Below are positions 49,493-57,766 of a stretch of DNA of 64,000 nt, in pieces. The translations under genes and the position numbers were made by a program. The notes under the pieces are model-generated. The model was not told where the DNA came from, made no database searches, and was given only the letters and a program-made list of their open reading frames with translations. Origin of the DNA: Oryzobacter faecalis (lineage in GTDB: Bacteria; Actinomycetota; Actinomycetes; Actinomycetales; Dermatophilaceae); assembly GCF_046764005.1 (NCBI RefSeq), contig NZ_JBKOFW010000001.1:1-64000 (forward strand), given 5' to 3'. The stretch's first letter is position 1, and every line of letters begins with the position of its first letter.

Positions 49493-50652
49493 CCTCGTCC
49501 TCACCGCACACGGTCACCGGGCCGCCCGGTGACGAGGGACCGTTCCTCCCCACCTCGGGGCGTCGTCGCCGCCGCGGGTCCGGCCCCGCGCGCCCGGTCG
49601 ACCCGATGCGTCCGGGCCGCCTCGCCGGCGTGCTCCTCACGACGACCTTCACCCTCATCGCGCTCGGGGCGCTGCTGTCGTTCGTGGGGCTCCCGTACGT
49701 CGTCATGTCCCCGGGTCCGGCGACGAACATCCTCGGGAAGACCGGCGGCAAGCCGCTCCTCGAGGTCGAGGGCGCCGAGACCTACCCCACCGAGGGGCGC
49801 CTGGACTTCACGACGGTGAGCGTGCGCGGCGGACCCGGCGACCGGGTCACGATCTACGAGGTCCTCCAGGGCTGGCTCTCACCCTTCGAGGAGATCCTGC
49901 CGGTGGACGCGGTCTTCCCGCCCGACACGACCGAGGAGCAGGCCGAGGAGGAGGGCGCGGCCGAGATGGCCGACTCCCAGAACGTCGCCGCGGCCACCGC
50001 GCTGCGCGCCCTCGGCCGCGACGTCGGCCAGGTCGTCGCGATCGCGGGGATCCCCGAGGACAGTCCGAGCAAGGGCCTGTTCGAGCCCGGCGACGTCCTC
50101 GTCTCCGTCGACGGCGACCCCGCCTCGTCGGCCGACGCGGTGCGCGCGGCCGTGCAGCGGCACGCGCCGGGCGACACCTTCCCGGTCGTCGTGCGACGCG
50201 GCGGCACCGAGCGGACGGTCAGCGCCCGGACGGCCGAGTCCGAGGGCCGCACCGTCATCGGCGTCGGCCTGCGGATCGAGTTCGACCTCCCCGTGGACGT
50301 CACCCTCAACACCGGCAGCGTCGGGGGCCCTTCTGCCGGACTGATGTTCAGCCTCGCCATCTACGACGTCCTGACACCCGGTGCGCTCACCGGGGGCGAG
50401 GACATCGCGGGCACCGGGACGATGGAGGAGGGCGGGCTCGTCGGGCCGATCGGCGGCATCCGCCAGAAGCTCGTGGGCGCACGCACCGAGGGCGCCGAGT
50501 GGTTCCTCGCCCCGGCCGAGAACTGCGACGAGGTGGTCGGCCACGTGCCCGACGGGCTCCGCGTCGTGCGGGTCGCGACCTTCGAGGAGGGCCGCGCCGC
50601 GGTCGAGGCGATCGCGCGCGACGACACCGAGGAGCTCCCCGCCTGCCGCTGA
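49489..50652 (+). CDS. PDZ-domain Lon-like (S16) membrane protease
   Basis: 387 residues from GTG 49489 (GTGA overlap with moaE). A cytoplasmic Arg-rich N terminus leads to a single transmembrane helix (AGVLLTTTFTLIALGALLSFVG, about 45-66). An extracytoplasmic PDZ domain follows (about 180-250, AGIPEDSPSKGLFEPGDVLVSVDG). The C-terminal Lon proteolytic domain has S282 in GGPSAGLMF and K327 in GGIRQKLVGAR, the Ser-Lys dyad at normal spacing. Equivalent of Rv3194c. Likely degrades secreted or envelope proteins. Confidence 0.92.
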   Translation: MTSSSPHTVTGPPGDEGPFLPTSGRRRRRGSGPARPVDPMRPGRLAGVLLTTTFTLIALGALLSFVGLPYVVMSPGPATNILGKTGGKPLLEVEGAETYPTEGRLDFTTVSVRGGPGDRVTIYEVLQGWLSPFEEILPVDAVFPPDTTEEQAEEEGAAEMADSQNVAAATALRALGRDVGQVVAIAGIPEDSPSKGLFEPGDVLVSVDGDPASSADAVRAAVQRHAPGDTFPVVVRRGGTERTVSARTAESEGRTVIGVGLRIEFDLPVDVTLNTGSVGGPSAGLMFSLAIYDVLTPGALTGGEDIAGTGTMEEGGLVGPIGGIRQKLVGARTEGAEWFLAPAENCDEVVGHVPDGLRVVRVATFEEGRAAVEAIARDDTEELPACR

Positions 50653-50680
50653 AACCTCGTCAGGGACCCCGCCGGCTTCC

Positions 50681-50686
50681 TAGGAT
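50681..50686 (+). promoter_or_regulatory. -10 box (TAGGAT) for LuxR-family regulator, leaderless
   Basis: TAGGAT ends 6 nt before ATG 50693, 28 nt after the protease stop. Confidence 0.5.
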
Positions 50687-50692
50687 CGGGGC

Positions 50693-53314
50693 ATGGATGT
50701 CGTCGAGCGGGCGGAACAGCTCGCCGCCGTCGAGGCCTGGCTCTCGGACGCGGCGCGCGGGCACGGCCGGCTGGTCTACGTGTGCGGCGAGGCGGGCGTC
50801 GGCAAGACGACGCTCGTCCGCGCCGCCGTCGAGCGGGCCGACGGGCGTGCCCGTGTCGCCCTCGCCGGGTGCGACGGCTCCGCGACGCCGTCCGCCCTCG
50901 CGCCGCTCGCCGAGCTCGCCACCCAGCTGCCCGGGGTCGTGTGGTCGCCGGACCGGGGACGTCACGAGCTGTTCGCCGCCTTCCTCGACGTGCTCCGGGC
51001 GGCCGAGGAGGGACCGATCCTCGTCGTCGTCGAGGACGTGCACTGGGCCGACGAGGCGACGCTCGACCTGGTGCGCCACCTCGCAAGAAGGGTCGACACC
51101 TGCCACGCCCTTGTCCTCGTCACCTACCGGGGGGAGGAGGTCCCGGCGACCACGGGCCTGCGGGTCCTGCTGGGGGACACCGCCTCCGCGTCAGGAGTGC
51201 GCCGCATCGACGTCGCCGGGCTCACCTCGCGCGCAGTGGCCGACCTGGCGGCGGCGCACGCCCGGGAGCACCCGGACAGCCCGCCCGTCGACCCGGTCAG
51301 GCTGCACGCCGTCACCGGGGGCAACGCCTTCTTCGTCACCGAGGTGCTGCGCGGGGGCTCCGCCGGCGTGCCACCGACCGTGCGCGACGCCGTCCTCGCC
51401 CGGGTGGCGCGGCTGCCCGAGGGTGCCCAGCGCGCCATCGAGGTCGTCGCGCTGGCCGGGGCGCGGGTCGAGGCCGGCCTCGTCGAGGGACTGCTCGCCG
51501 ACGGCCTCGCGGCCCTCGACGAGCCCCTGGCACGTGGCCTGCTCGTCGAGCGAGGGGGCGAGCTGGCCTTCCGGCACGAGCTGGGCCGGCTCGCCGTCCT
51601 CGGCGAGGTGCCCGTCGGGCGCCGGCTGCACGTGCACCGACGCCTGCTCGCCGCGCTGAGGGAGGTCGAGGCCGACCCGGCCCGCATCGCCCACCACGCG
51701 GACGCCGCCGGAGACAGTGCCGTGGCCGTCGAGTTCGCCTCTCTCGCAGGGGATCACGCGGCCCGGCTCGGTGCCCACCGCGAGGCCGCCGCACAGTACC
51801 GCCGGGCCCTCGACCATGCGGCCCGGCTGCCGGACGACAAGCTCGACGCTGCGCACCGGGCGGCCCTGTCGTGGTCCCTCGGGTACGAGCTCTACGTCAC
51901 CGGGCGGATCGAGGAGGCGATCGCCTCGGTGGAGGCGGCCCGCGACATCTGGTCGGCCGTGGGGGACGACCTGCGGGTCGGGGACTCGTGGCGGTGCCTG
52001 TCCCGCCTGTCCTGGTTCGCCGGGCGGGGCGAGGAGGCCGAGCGCCTGGGCGCCGTCGCCGTCGAGGCCCTCAGCGGGCCGGCCACGACCGAGCTCGGCC
52101 TGGCCCTGAGCAACCGTGCCCAGCTCCGGATGCTCTCCACCGACCTCGAGGGCACGCGGACCTGGGGCCGCCGGGCGCTCGACGTGGCCGAGGCCCTCGA
52201 CGAGGGCCCCGGGCGCACGGAGGTGCGCGTCCATGCCCTCACCAACCTCGGGACCATGGAGGTCGTCGTCGGCGAGCTCGCGCGGGGCACAGCGATGCTC
52301 ACGGAGAGCCTGTCCGCGGCACGCGACCACGAGCTGCACGAGCACGCCGCGCGCGCCTACTGCAACCTGGCCTCCTCCGCCGTCGCACAGCGCCGCCACG
52401 CCGACGCACGGCGCTGGCTCGAGGAGGGGATGGGGTACTGCACCGATCGTGACCTGGACTCGTGGACCCAGTACCTGCGGGGGTGGCGCGCCGCGCACCA
52501 CCTCGACCGGGGCGAGCACGCCGAGGCCGGTCGCCTCGCCGCGGAGGTGCTCGGCGACGCCTCGGTCTCCTCCGTCGGCGTGGTCGAGCCCCTCGTCGTC
52601 CTCGCCCACGTCCGCGCCCGCCTCGGCGAGCCCGAGGTCGCCGGGCTCGTGGCCCGGGCCCGCGACCTCGCCGACGGGATGCGGGAGCTCCAGCGGGTCG
52701 CCCCGGTCGTCGCCCTCGAGTGCGAGCTCGCCTGGCTGCGCGGGGACCCGCAGGAGGCGGCCCGGCTCGCCCGCGCCGCCTGGCCCGTGGCCGAGGAGAC
52801 GGACTGCCCCTGGAACCGCGGGGCCCTGGCCCGGTGGATGGTCGACGTCCGCGTGGCGGAGGCCGGGCCGCTGGCCCCGCCGTACGCCGCCGAGGTCGCC
52901 GGGGACTGGGCGCACGCCGCGTCCATCTGGGCCGACCTGGAGTCGCCCTTTGACCGGGGGCTGGCCCTCGCCCGCAGCGGCGAGCGCGACCTCCTCGTCG
53001 AGGCGGTGGGGGTGTTCGAGCAGACCGGCGCGCGCTGTGCCGCCGCGCGGGCGCGGGCCGAGCTGCGCGCCCACGGATGGCCGGCCCCCCGCCCTCCTCG
53101 GGAGCCGCGCGTCGGAACGAGGGCGCACCCGATGGGTCTGACACCGCGGGAGGCCGACGTCCTCGACCTCTTGGCCGACGGCCTCTCGGACGCCGAGATC
53201 GCCCAGCGGCTCGTCATCTCGCGGCGCACGGCAGAGCACCATGTCGCCTCGATCCTCGCCAAGACCGGTGCCCGCGGTCGGCGCGACCTCGTCGGTACCC
53301 AGGGAGGTGGGTGA
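50693..53314 (+). CDS. Large ATP-binding LuxR-type regulator (LAL/MalT-like)
   Basis: 873 residues. The N-terminal NTPase has Walker A VCGEAGVGKTTLVRAAVERA (residues about 30-49) and Walker B ILVVVEDVHWADEATLDLV. The middle 450 residues are TPR-like helices (VEFASLAGDHAARLGAHREAA, AIASVEAARDIWSAVGDD, and later copies). The C-terminal HTH is GLTPREADVLDLLADGLSDAEIAQRLVISRRTAEHHVASIL. Such proteins respond to small ligands and ATP. The DUF4242 gene 102 nt downstream, with two palindromes between, is the likely target. The sensing ligand is unknown. Confidence 0.88.
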   Translation: MDVVERAEQLAAVEAWLSDAARGHGRLVYVCGEAGVGKTTLVRAAVERADGRARVALAGCDGSATPSALAPLAELATQLPGVVWSPDRGRHELFAAFLDVLRAAEEGPILVVVEDVHWADEATLDLVRHLARRVDTCHALVLVTYRGEEVPATTGLRVLLGDTASASGVRRIDVAGLTSRAVADLAAAHAREHPDSPPVDPVRLHAVTGGNAFFVTEVLRGGSAGVPPTVRDAVLARVARLPEGAQRAIEVVALAGARVEAGLVEGLLADGLAALDEPLARGLLVERGGELAFRHELGRLAVLGEVPVGRRLHVHRRLLAALREVEADPARIAHHADAAGDSAVAVEFASLAGDHAARLGAHREAAAQYRRALDHAARLPDDKLDAAHRAALSWSLGYELYVTGRIEEAIASVEAARDIWSAVGDDLRVGDSWRCLSRLSWFAGRGEEAERLGAVAVEALSGPATTELGLALSNRAQLRMLSTDLEGTRTWGRRALDVAEALDEGPGRTEVRVHALTNLGTMEVVVGELARGTAMLTESLSAARDHELHEHAARAYCNLASSAVAQRRHADARRWLEEGMGYCTDRDLDSWTQYLRGWRAAHHLDRGEHAEAGRLAAEVLGDASVSSVGVVEPLVVLAHVRARLGEPEVAGLVARARDLADGMRELQRVAPVVALECELAWLRGDPQEAARLARAAWPVAEETDCPWNRGALARWMVDVRVAEAGPLAPPYAAEVAGDWAHAASIWADLESPFDRGLALARSGERDLLVEAVGVFEQTGARCAAARARAELRAHGWPAPRPPREPRVGTRAHPMGLTPREADVLDLLADGLSDAEIAQRLVISRRTAEHHVASILAKTGARGRRDLVGTQGGG

Positions 53315-53333
53315 CCCCTGGGCCGCCAGGAAG

Positions 53334-53394
53334 ATGGGTACCGGTCACCCATGACCCGGGCGGGCCTGCGGCAGGACCGTGGTGGTTCCACCAC
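53334..53394. promoter_or_regulatory. Two palindromes between the LuxR regulator and the DUF4242 gene
   Basis: ATGGGT (53334) pairs with ACCCAT (53347) around ACCGGTC, and GTGGTGG (53379) pairs with CCACCAC (53388) around TT. Both lie upstream of ATG 53416 and could be operators for the LuxR protein; the second also might form a short hairpin in the leader. Confidence 0.4.
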
Positions 53395-53415
53395 CACCAC
53401 GAAAGGTTGACCGCA

Positions 53416-53667
53416 ATGCCACTCTTCATGGACGTGCACACCCTCGGCGAGGGCGTGACGATGGACGCCGTCGCCGGAGCGCACCAGGCCGACCTGGCGA
53501 CGCAGGGCCCCCACGGTGTCAGCTACCTGCGCTACTGGGTCGACGAGGGTCGGGGGCAGATCTTCTGCCTCGTCGAGGCGCCCGACGCCGAGGCCGCCAA
53601 CACCGTGCACCGCGAGGCCCACGGCCTCGTCGCCGACGACATCTACGAGGTGCGCGAGGGCGTCTGA
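53416..53667 (+). CDS. DUF4242 protein (SCO4226-type nickel-binding)
   Basis: 83 residues from ATG 53416 with GAAAGG about 9 nt upstream. MPLFMDVHTLGEGVTMDAVAGAHQADL, then VSYLRYWVDEGRGQIFCLVEAPDAEAANTVHREAHG is the ferredoxin-like DUF4242 fold. The only described relative I recall, Streptomyces SCO4226, binds nickel, and its ligands would include the His residues and the Cys in IFCLVEAP. Family members often follow LAL regulators. The reaction is unknown. Confidence 0.82.
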   Translation: MPLFMDVHTLGEGVTMDAVAGAHQADLATQGPHGVSYLRYWVDEGRGQIFCLVEAPDAEAANTVHREAHGLVADDIYEVREGV

Positions 53668-53689
53668 CGCCCCCCGGGCGCCACCGTCG

Positions 53690-54229
53690 TCACTCGGGGC
53701 CGAAGGTCGCCCGGAGCGCGTGCACGAGGCCGGGCGCGATGTCCTCGCCGAGGGCGACCCGGTCGTCGCTGTCGTGGGCCCGCTGTCGCAGGAGGCAGCG
53801 CGCCTCGCCCCCGCGGGTCACGGCGACGAGCAGCCGGACGTCCTGGCGCGAGGGGTGCTCGGCCACGGCGCGAAGGGCGGCCTCGTCCTCGTCGGGCAGG
53901 TCACGCTCGGCATCCGGGGGGACGACGATCCGCTCGACGGCGAGGGCGCACCCGGTGACCTGGTCGGGCCAGGCGATCTGCGCGAGGAGCTCCTCGAGGC
54001 CCGTGGCCTCGGGCAGCTCCTCCTGCTCCACCGCACTGAGGGCGCCGGCGACGGCGTCGTGGGCGGCGAGCCCGTCGGCGAGCTGCGGCTCGAGGGCGAG
54101 GAGCTCGGCCGTCGGGACGAGGGCGAACAGGCGCACGGGCTGGTCCCAGCCCGACCGGGCGACGTGGCGCTCGGTGTCGAGCGCGGCGAGGGTCAGGGGG
54201 TCGGTCACGGGCTGGGGGGTCTGGGTCAC
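53690..54229 (-). CDS. PPA1309 family protein
   Basis: 179 residues from GTG 54229, the first start in front of the conserved body TLAALDTERHVARSGWDQPVRLFALVPTAELL. The central segment QIAWPDQVTGCALAVERIVVPP and the ending LVAVTRGGEARCLLRQRAHDSDDRVALGEDIAPGLVHALRATF are typical of this actinobacteria-specific family of unknown function. It diverges from the UPF0182 gene, as in other Micrococcales. Confidence 0.82.
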   Translation of the reverse strand: MTQTPQPVTDPLTLAALDTERHVARSGWDQPVRLFALVPTAELLALEPQLADGLAAHDAVAGALSAVEQEELPEATGLEELLAQIAWPDQVTGCALAVERIVVPPDAERDLPDEDEAALRAVAEHPSRQDVRLLVAVTRGGEARCLLRQRAHDSDDRVALGEDIAPGLVHALRATFGPE

Positions 54230-54327
54230 CGGACCATGGTGCCCGATGGCCGTGCAGGAGCCCGGGGTACCTTTGCCTCCCACGGTCGACACGGGGGACC
54301 CACCCCGCCGGCGGGACGAGGAGAGCA

Positions 54328-57300
54328 GTGAGTCGCTCGGAGTGGTTCGACGGGCCCACCGGCCCGGGAGACGGTACGCCTCGCCCCGAGGGCGACGACG
54401 GGGGCCGCGGCCCGGCCCGCCCGCCCGAGCGCCGCCGTCGCGGCCCGCTCGGCACGACGCTCGTCGTCCTCGCCGGTCTGGCCCTGCTGAGCGGGCTCGC
54501 CGCCGACCTCCTCACCGACGTGTGGTGGTACGAGTCGGTCGGATTCCGAGGGGTCTTCGTCAAGGAGCTCACGACGAAGGTCCTCATCTTCGTCCTCGCC
54601 TCGCTCCTCACCGGGGGCGCCGTGGCGGGCAGCCTGGTCATCGCGTACCGCACCCGGCCGATCTACATCCCGACCACCCCGGCCCAGCAGGTGCTCGAGC
54701 AGTACCGCCAGGCGATCGAGCCGCTGCGGCGCCTCGCCCTCATCGCGATCCCCGTCGTCCTCGGGCTGCTCGCCGGCTCCGGGTCGCTCGGCGCGTGGCG
54801 CACGGCACTGCTCTGGGCCAACCGTGAGCCGTTCGGCATCGAGGACCCGCAGTTCGGGATGGACGTCGGCTTCTTCGTGTTCACCCTCCCGTGGCTGCGG
54901 TTCGTCGTCAGCTTCGTCACCGTCGTCCTCGCGCTCGCCTTCGTCGCCGGCGCCTTCACCCACTACGTCTACGGCGGCCTCCAGCTGCCGGGCCGCGGGC
55001 CGACCACCCGCGCGGCCTACGTGCACCTCGGCATCCTCGGTGCGCTCATCGCCCTGACCCGCGCCGCCTCCTACTGGCTCGACCGCTACTCCCTGTCGAC
55101 CCAGAAGGGTTCGCTCCTCACCGGCATCACCTACACCGACGACAAGGCGGTGCTGCCGACCAAGGCGATCCTCGCGGTCGCGGCCATCATGTGCGCCGGG
55201 TTCTTCCTCGCGGCCATCTGGAGCCGCAGCTGGCGCCTGCCCGTCACCGGCGTCGCGCTCCTCGTCGTCACCGCCGTCGTCGCCGGTGGGGCCTACCCGG
55301 CGCTCGTCCAGTCGCTCAAGGTCCGCCCCTCGGCGAAGACCCTCGAGGCCGAGTACATCGGACGCAACATCACCGCGACGAGTGCCGCCTTCGGCCTCGA
55401 CCGCGTCAAGCGGATCCAGAACCCCCCGCCACCGGAGACCGAGGACAAGGCCGCCGAGCGCGCGGCCGCCACGGCCATCCCCGGCGTGCGCGTCATCGAC
55501 CCGAACGTCGTGGCGCCCTCGTTCCGCCAGCTGGAGGGGCAGCGCGACTACTACGCGTTCCCCGACACCCTCGACGTCGACCGCTACCAGATCGACGGCC
55601 AGACGCGCGACGCCGTCGTCGCTGTCCGCGAGATCAACCTCGCGGGTCTGCCTGACAGCCAACGGAACTGGCTCAACGACCACACGATCTACACGCACGG
55701 CTACGGCTTCTACGCGGCCAACAGCAACCAGCGCACGACCGAGGGCGACCCCGTCTTCTTCGAGGGCGGGGGCCGCTCCAGCCTCGGCGAGTACGAGCCG
55801 CGGATCTACTTCGGCGAGCTGTCCCCGTCGTACTCCGTCGTCGGCGCGCCGAGCGGCTCCCAGCCCCGCGAGTTCGACTTCCCTGCCGCGGGGGAGGGCG
55901 ACGTCCAGGTCAGCAACACCTACACGGGCGACGGCGGCGTCGAGATCGGGTCGCTCGTCCGGCGGCTCGCCTACGCCGTGAAGTACCGCGAGGCGAACTT
56001 CCTCCTCTCCGACGCGGTCAACGACGAGTCGCGCATCCTCGACCACCGGTCTCCCGTCGAGCGCGTCGAGCGGGTGGCGCCGTGGCTGCGGCTCGACGGC
56101 AACGTCTACCCCGCGGTCGTCGAGGGCCGGGTCCAGTGGATCGTCGACGGCTTCACGACGTCGGCCAGCTACCCGAACAGCCGGCTCGTCGACCTCGCCG
56201 AGGCGACCTCCGACTCGGTCACCCAGCGCTCCAACGTCGTCACCGTCGGCGCCGGCGAGGTCAACTACATCCGCAACGCCGTCAAGGCGACCGTCGACGC
56301 GTACGACGGCTCGGTCAAGCTCTACGGCTGGGACACCCGCGACCCGCTGCTCAAGGCGTGGGGCAACGCGTTCCCGGGCTCGGTGCGACCGCTGTCCGAG
56401 ATCTCCGGTGAGCTGATGTCGCACATCCGCTACCCGCAGGACCTGCTCAAGGTCCAGCGCGAGCTGCTCACCGAGTACCACGTCACCAACCCCGGCGACT
56501 TCTTCAGCGGCTCCGACCGGTGGCGCACCCCGCGCGACCCGGCGACGCCGGCCCAGGACCAGCCCGTCGTCTTCCAGTCCATCGCGATGCCGGGTGAGGA
56601 CGCGGCGTCGTTCTCGATCACCTCCTCGTTCGTCCCCGCCAGCAACAACGAGGCGGGACGCGAGATCCTGCGGGGCCTGCTCGCCGTCGACGCCGACGCC
56701 GGCAACGAGGCCGGCAAGCCGGGGGAGGGGTACGGCACGCTGCGCCTGCTCGAGTACGGCGCGGCGACACCACCGGGTCCGGGGCAGGTCCTCAACCAGA
56801 TCCAGAACTCGACGGCGCGCTCGCAGAACCCGGCCGAGCCGCTCAACCTCGCGCAGTACATCACCAACAACTCCGGCTCGGGCAAGCAGCTGACCTTCGG
56901 CAACCTGCTCGCCTTCCCCCTGCAGGGTCGGATGTTCTACGTGCAGCCGATCTACGTCCGGGCCTCCAGCGGGTCCGGGTCCTTCCCCCAGAACAAGGTG
57001 ACCGTCGCGGTCTACGGCACCAACGTCGCGTGGGGCGACACCCTCGAGCAGGCGATCAACGGGCTCTTCGGTGAGGGTGAGGGCGTGGGCGAGCAGCCAC
57101 CGCCCACCGATCCCGGTGAGGGAGAGCAGCCGCCGCCCGGCACCACGGTGGCGCAGCAGCTCGCCGACGCGCTCGCCGACATCCAGGAGGCCTACGCCGA
57201 CGGCCAGGAGGCCCTCAAGGCCGGTGACTTCGCCGCCTACGGCGCGGCGCAGGAGCGGCTGGCCGAGGCCATCCGCCGGGCCAACGCCCTCGCGCCCCGC

Positions 57301-57375
57301 CTCGCCACCCCGACCCCGTCACCGTCGGGGAGCCCACCGGCATCACCGTCGCCGAGCCCGTCCCCGACGGGGTAG
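54328..57375 (+). CDS. UPF0182 family membrane protein
   Basis: 1015 residues from GTG 54328, with GAGGAGAG 6 nt upstream. About seven transmembrane helices in the first 330 residues, beginning with LVVLAGLALLSGLAADLLTDVWWYESVGF, then a large extracytoplasmic part (VRPSAKTLEAEYIGRNITAT, YNSRLVDLAEATSDSV-like NSRLVDLAE, LLTEYHVTNPGDFFSG). The C terminus has an acidic Pro-rich stretch, a helix (ALADIQEAYADGQEALKAGDF) and a Ser/Pro tail. COG1615, the equivalent of Rv3193c. Function unknown; conserved in actinobacteria and cyanobacteria. Confidence 0.92.
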   Translation: MSRSEWFDGPTGPGDGTPRPEGDDGGRGPARPPERRRRGPLGTTLVVLAGLALLSGLAADLLTDVWWYESVGFRGVFVKELTTKVLIFVLASLLTGGAVAGSLVIAYRTRPIYIPTTPAQQVLEQYRQAIEPLRRLALIAIPVVLGLLAGSGSLGAWRTALLWANREPFGIEDPQFGMDVGFFVFTLPWLRFVVSFVTVVLALAFVAGAFTHYVYGGLQLPGRGPTTRAAYVHLGILGALIALTRAASYWLDRYSLSTQKGSLLTGITYTDDKAVLPTKAILAVAAIMCAGFFLAAIWSRSWRLPVTGVALLVVTAVVAGGAYPALVQSLKVRPSAKTLEAEYIGRNITATSAAFGLDRVKRIQNPPPPETEDKAAERAAATAIPGVRVIDPNVVAPSFRQLEGQRDYYAFPDTLDVDRYQIDGQTRDAVVAVREINLAGLPDSQRNWLNDHTIYTHGYGFYAANSNQRTTEGDPVFFEGGGRSSLGEYEPRIYFGELSPSYSVVGAPSGSQPREFDFPAAGEGDVQVSNTYTGDGGVEIGSLVRRLAYAVKYREANFLLSDAVNDESRILDHRSPVERVERVAPWLRLDGNVYPAVVEGRVQWIVDGFTTSASYPNSRLVDLAEATSDSVTQRSNVVTVGAGEVNYIRNAVKATVDAYDGSVKLYGWDTRDPLLKAWGNAFPGSVRPLSEISGELMSHIRYPQDLLKVQRELLTEYHVTNPGDFFSGSDRWRTPRDPATPAQDQPVVFQSIAMPGEDAASFSITSSFVPASNNEAGREILRGLLAVDADAGNEAGKPGEGYGTLRLLEYGAATPPGPGQVLNQIQNSTARSQNPAEPLNLAQYITNNSGSGKQLTFGNLLAFPLQGRMFYVQPIYVRASSGSGSFPQNKVTVAVYGTNVAWGDTLEQAINGLFGEGEGVGEQPPPTDPGEGEQPPPGTTVAQQLADALADIQEAYADGQEALKAGDFAAYGAAQERLAEAIRRANALAPRLATPTPSPSGSPPASPSPSPSPTG

Positions 57376-57452
57376 CCGATTTGGAGCCGGGACGCTCCGT
57401 CGCGTAAGGTCGGGACATACCGAGAGCGGCCGCAAGGCCGACTTTCACTCGA

Positions 57453-57529
57453 CGCGGGGTGGAGCAGCTCGGTAGCTCGCCGGGCTCATAACCCGGAGGT
57501 CGCAGGTTCAAATCCTGCCCCCGCTACCA
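57453..57529 (+). tRNA. tRNA-fMet (initiator), anticodon CAT
   Basis: 77 nt with encoded CCA. The anticodon CAT is at 57487-57489. Initiator marks are present: an unpaired first base pair (C1 opposite U72) and three G-C pairs closing the anticodon stem (CCGGG and CCCGG). The T-loop is GGTTCAAATCC. Its last 12 nt (57518-57529) are part of a 29-bp inverted repeat. Confidence 0.96.
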
Positions 57530-57590
57530 ACGACGAAGGCCCTGGTCCGGCGGCAGCCGGAACCAGGGCCTTCGTCGTTGGTAGCGGGGG
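57518..57590. terminator. 29-bp perfect inverted repeat spanning the tRNA 3' end
   Basis: 57518-57546 and 57562-57590 are exact reverse complements (starting CCCCCGCTACCAA and ending TTGGTAGCGGGGG). The 15-nt spacer itself pairs (CCGGC with GCCGG). As a terminator the stem from 57530 on would suffice; the inner 12 bp are an inverted copy of the tRNA end. Confidence 0.8.
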
Positions 57591-57766
57591 ACAAAAGCCG
57601 GGAGCGTGAAGGCGCGTCGGGTCCCGTCGCCGTGGGCCGATCGGCTCCCGGTCTCATCCGTCCGGCCCGACTCGGGTCGAACCGGCTCCCGGCCCCCCGC
57701 TCCGCACCTACGGTGGCGGGCGGATGTACCCCTGGCATCCGTTCGACAGCCCAGGAGCCCCTGCTG

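Noticed and set aside
57453..57590. Phage or island attachment site at the tRNA
   Set aside because: The repeat of the tRNA end is inverted, not direct, and no integrase or second direct copy is seen in the window. A terminator-linked repeat is the simpler reading.
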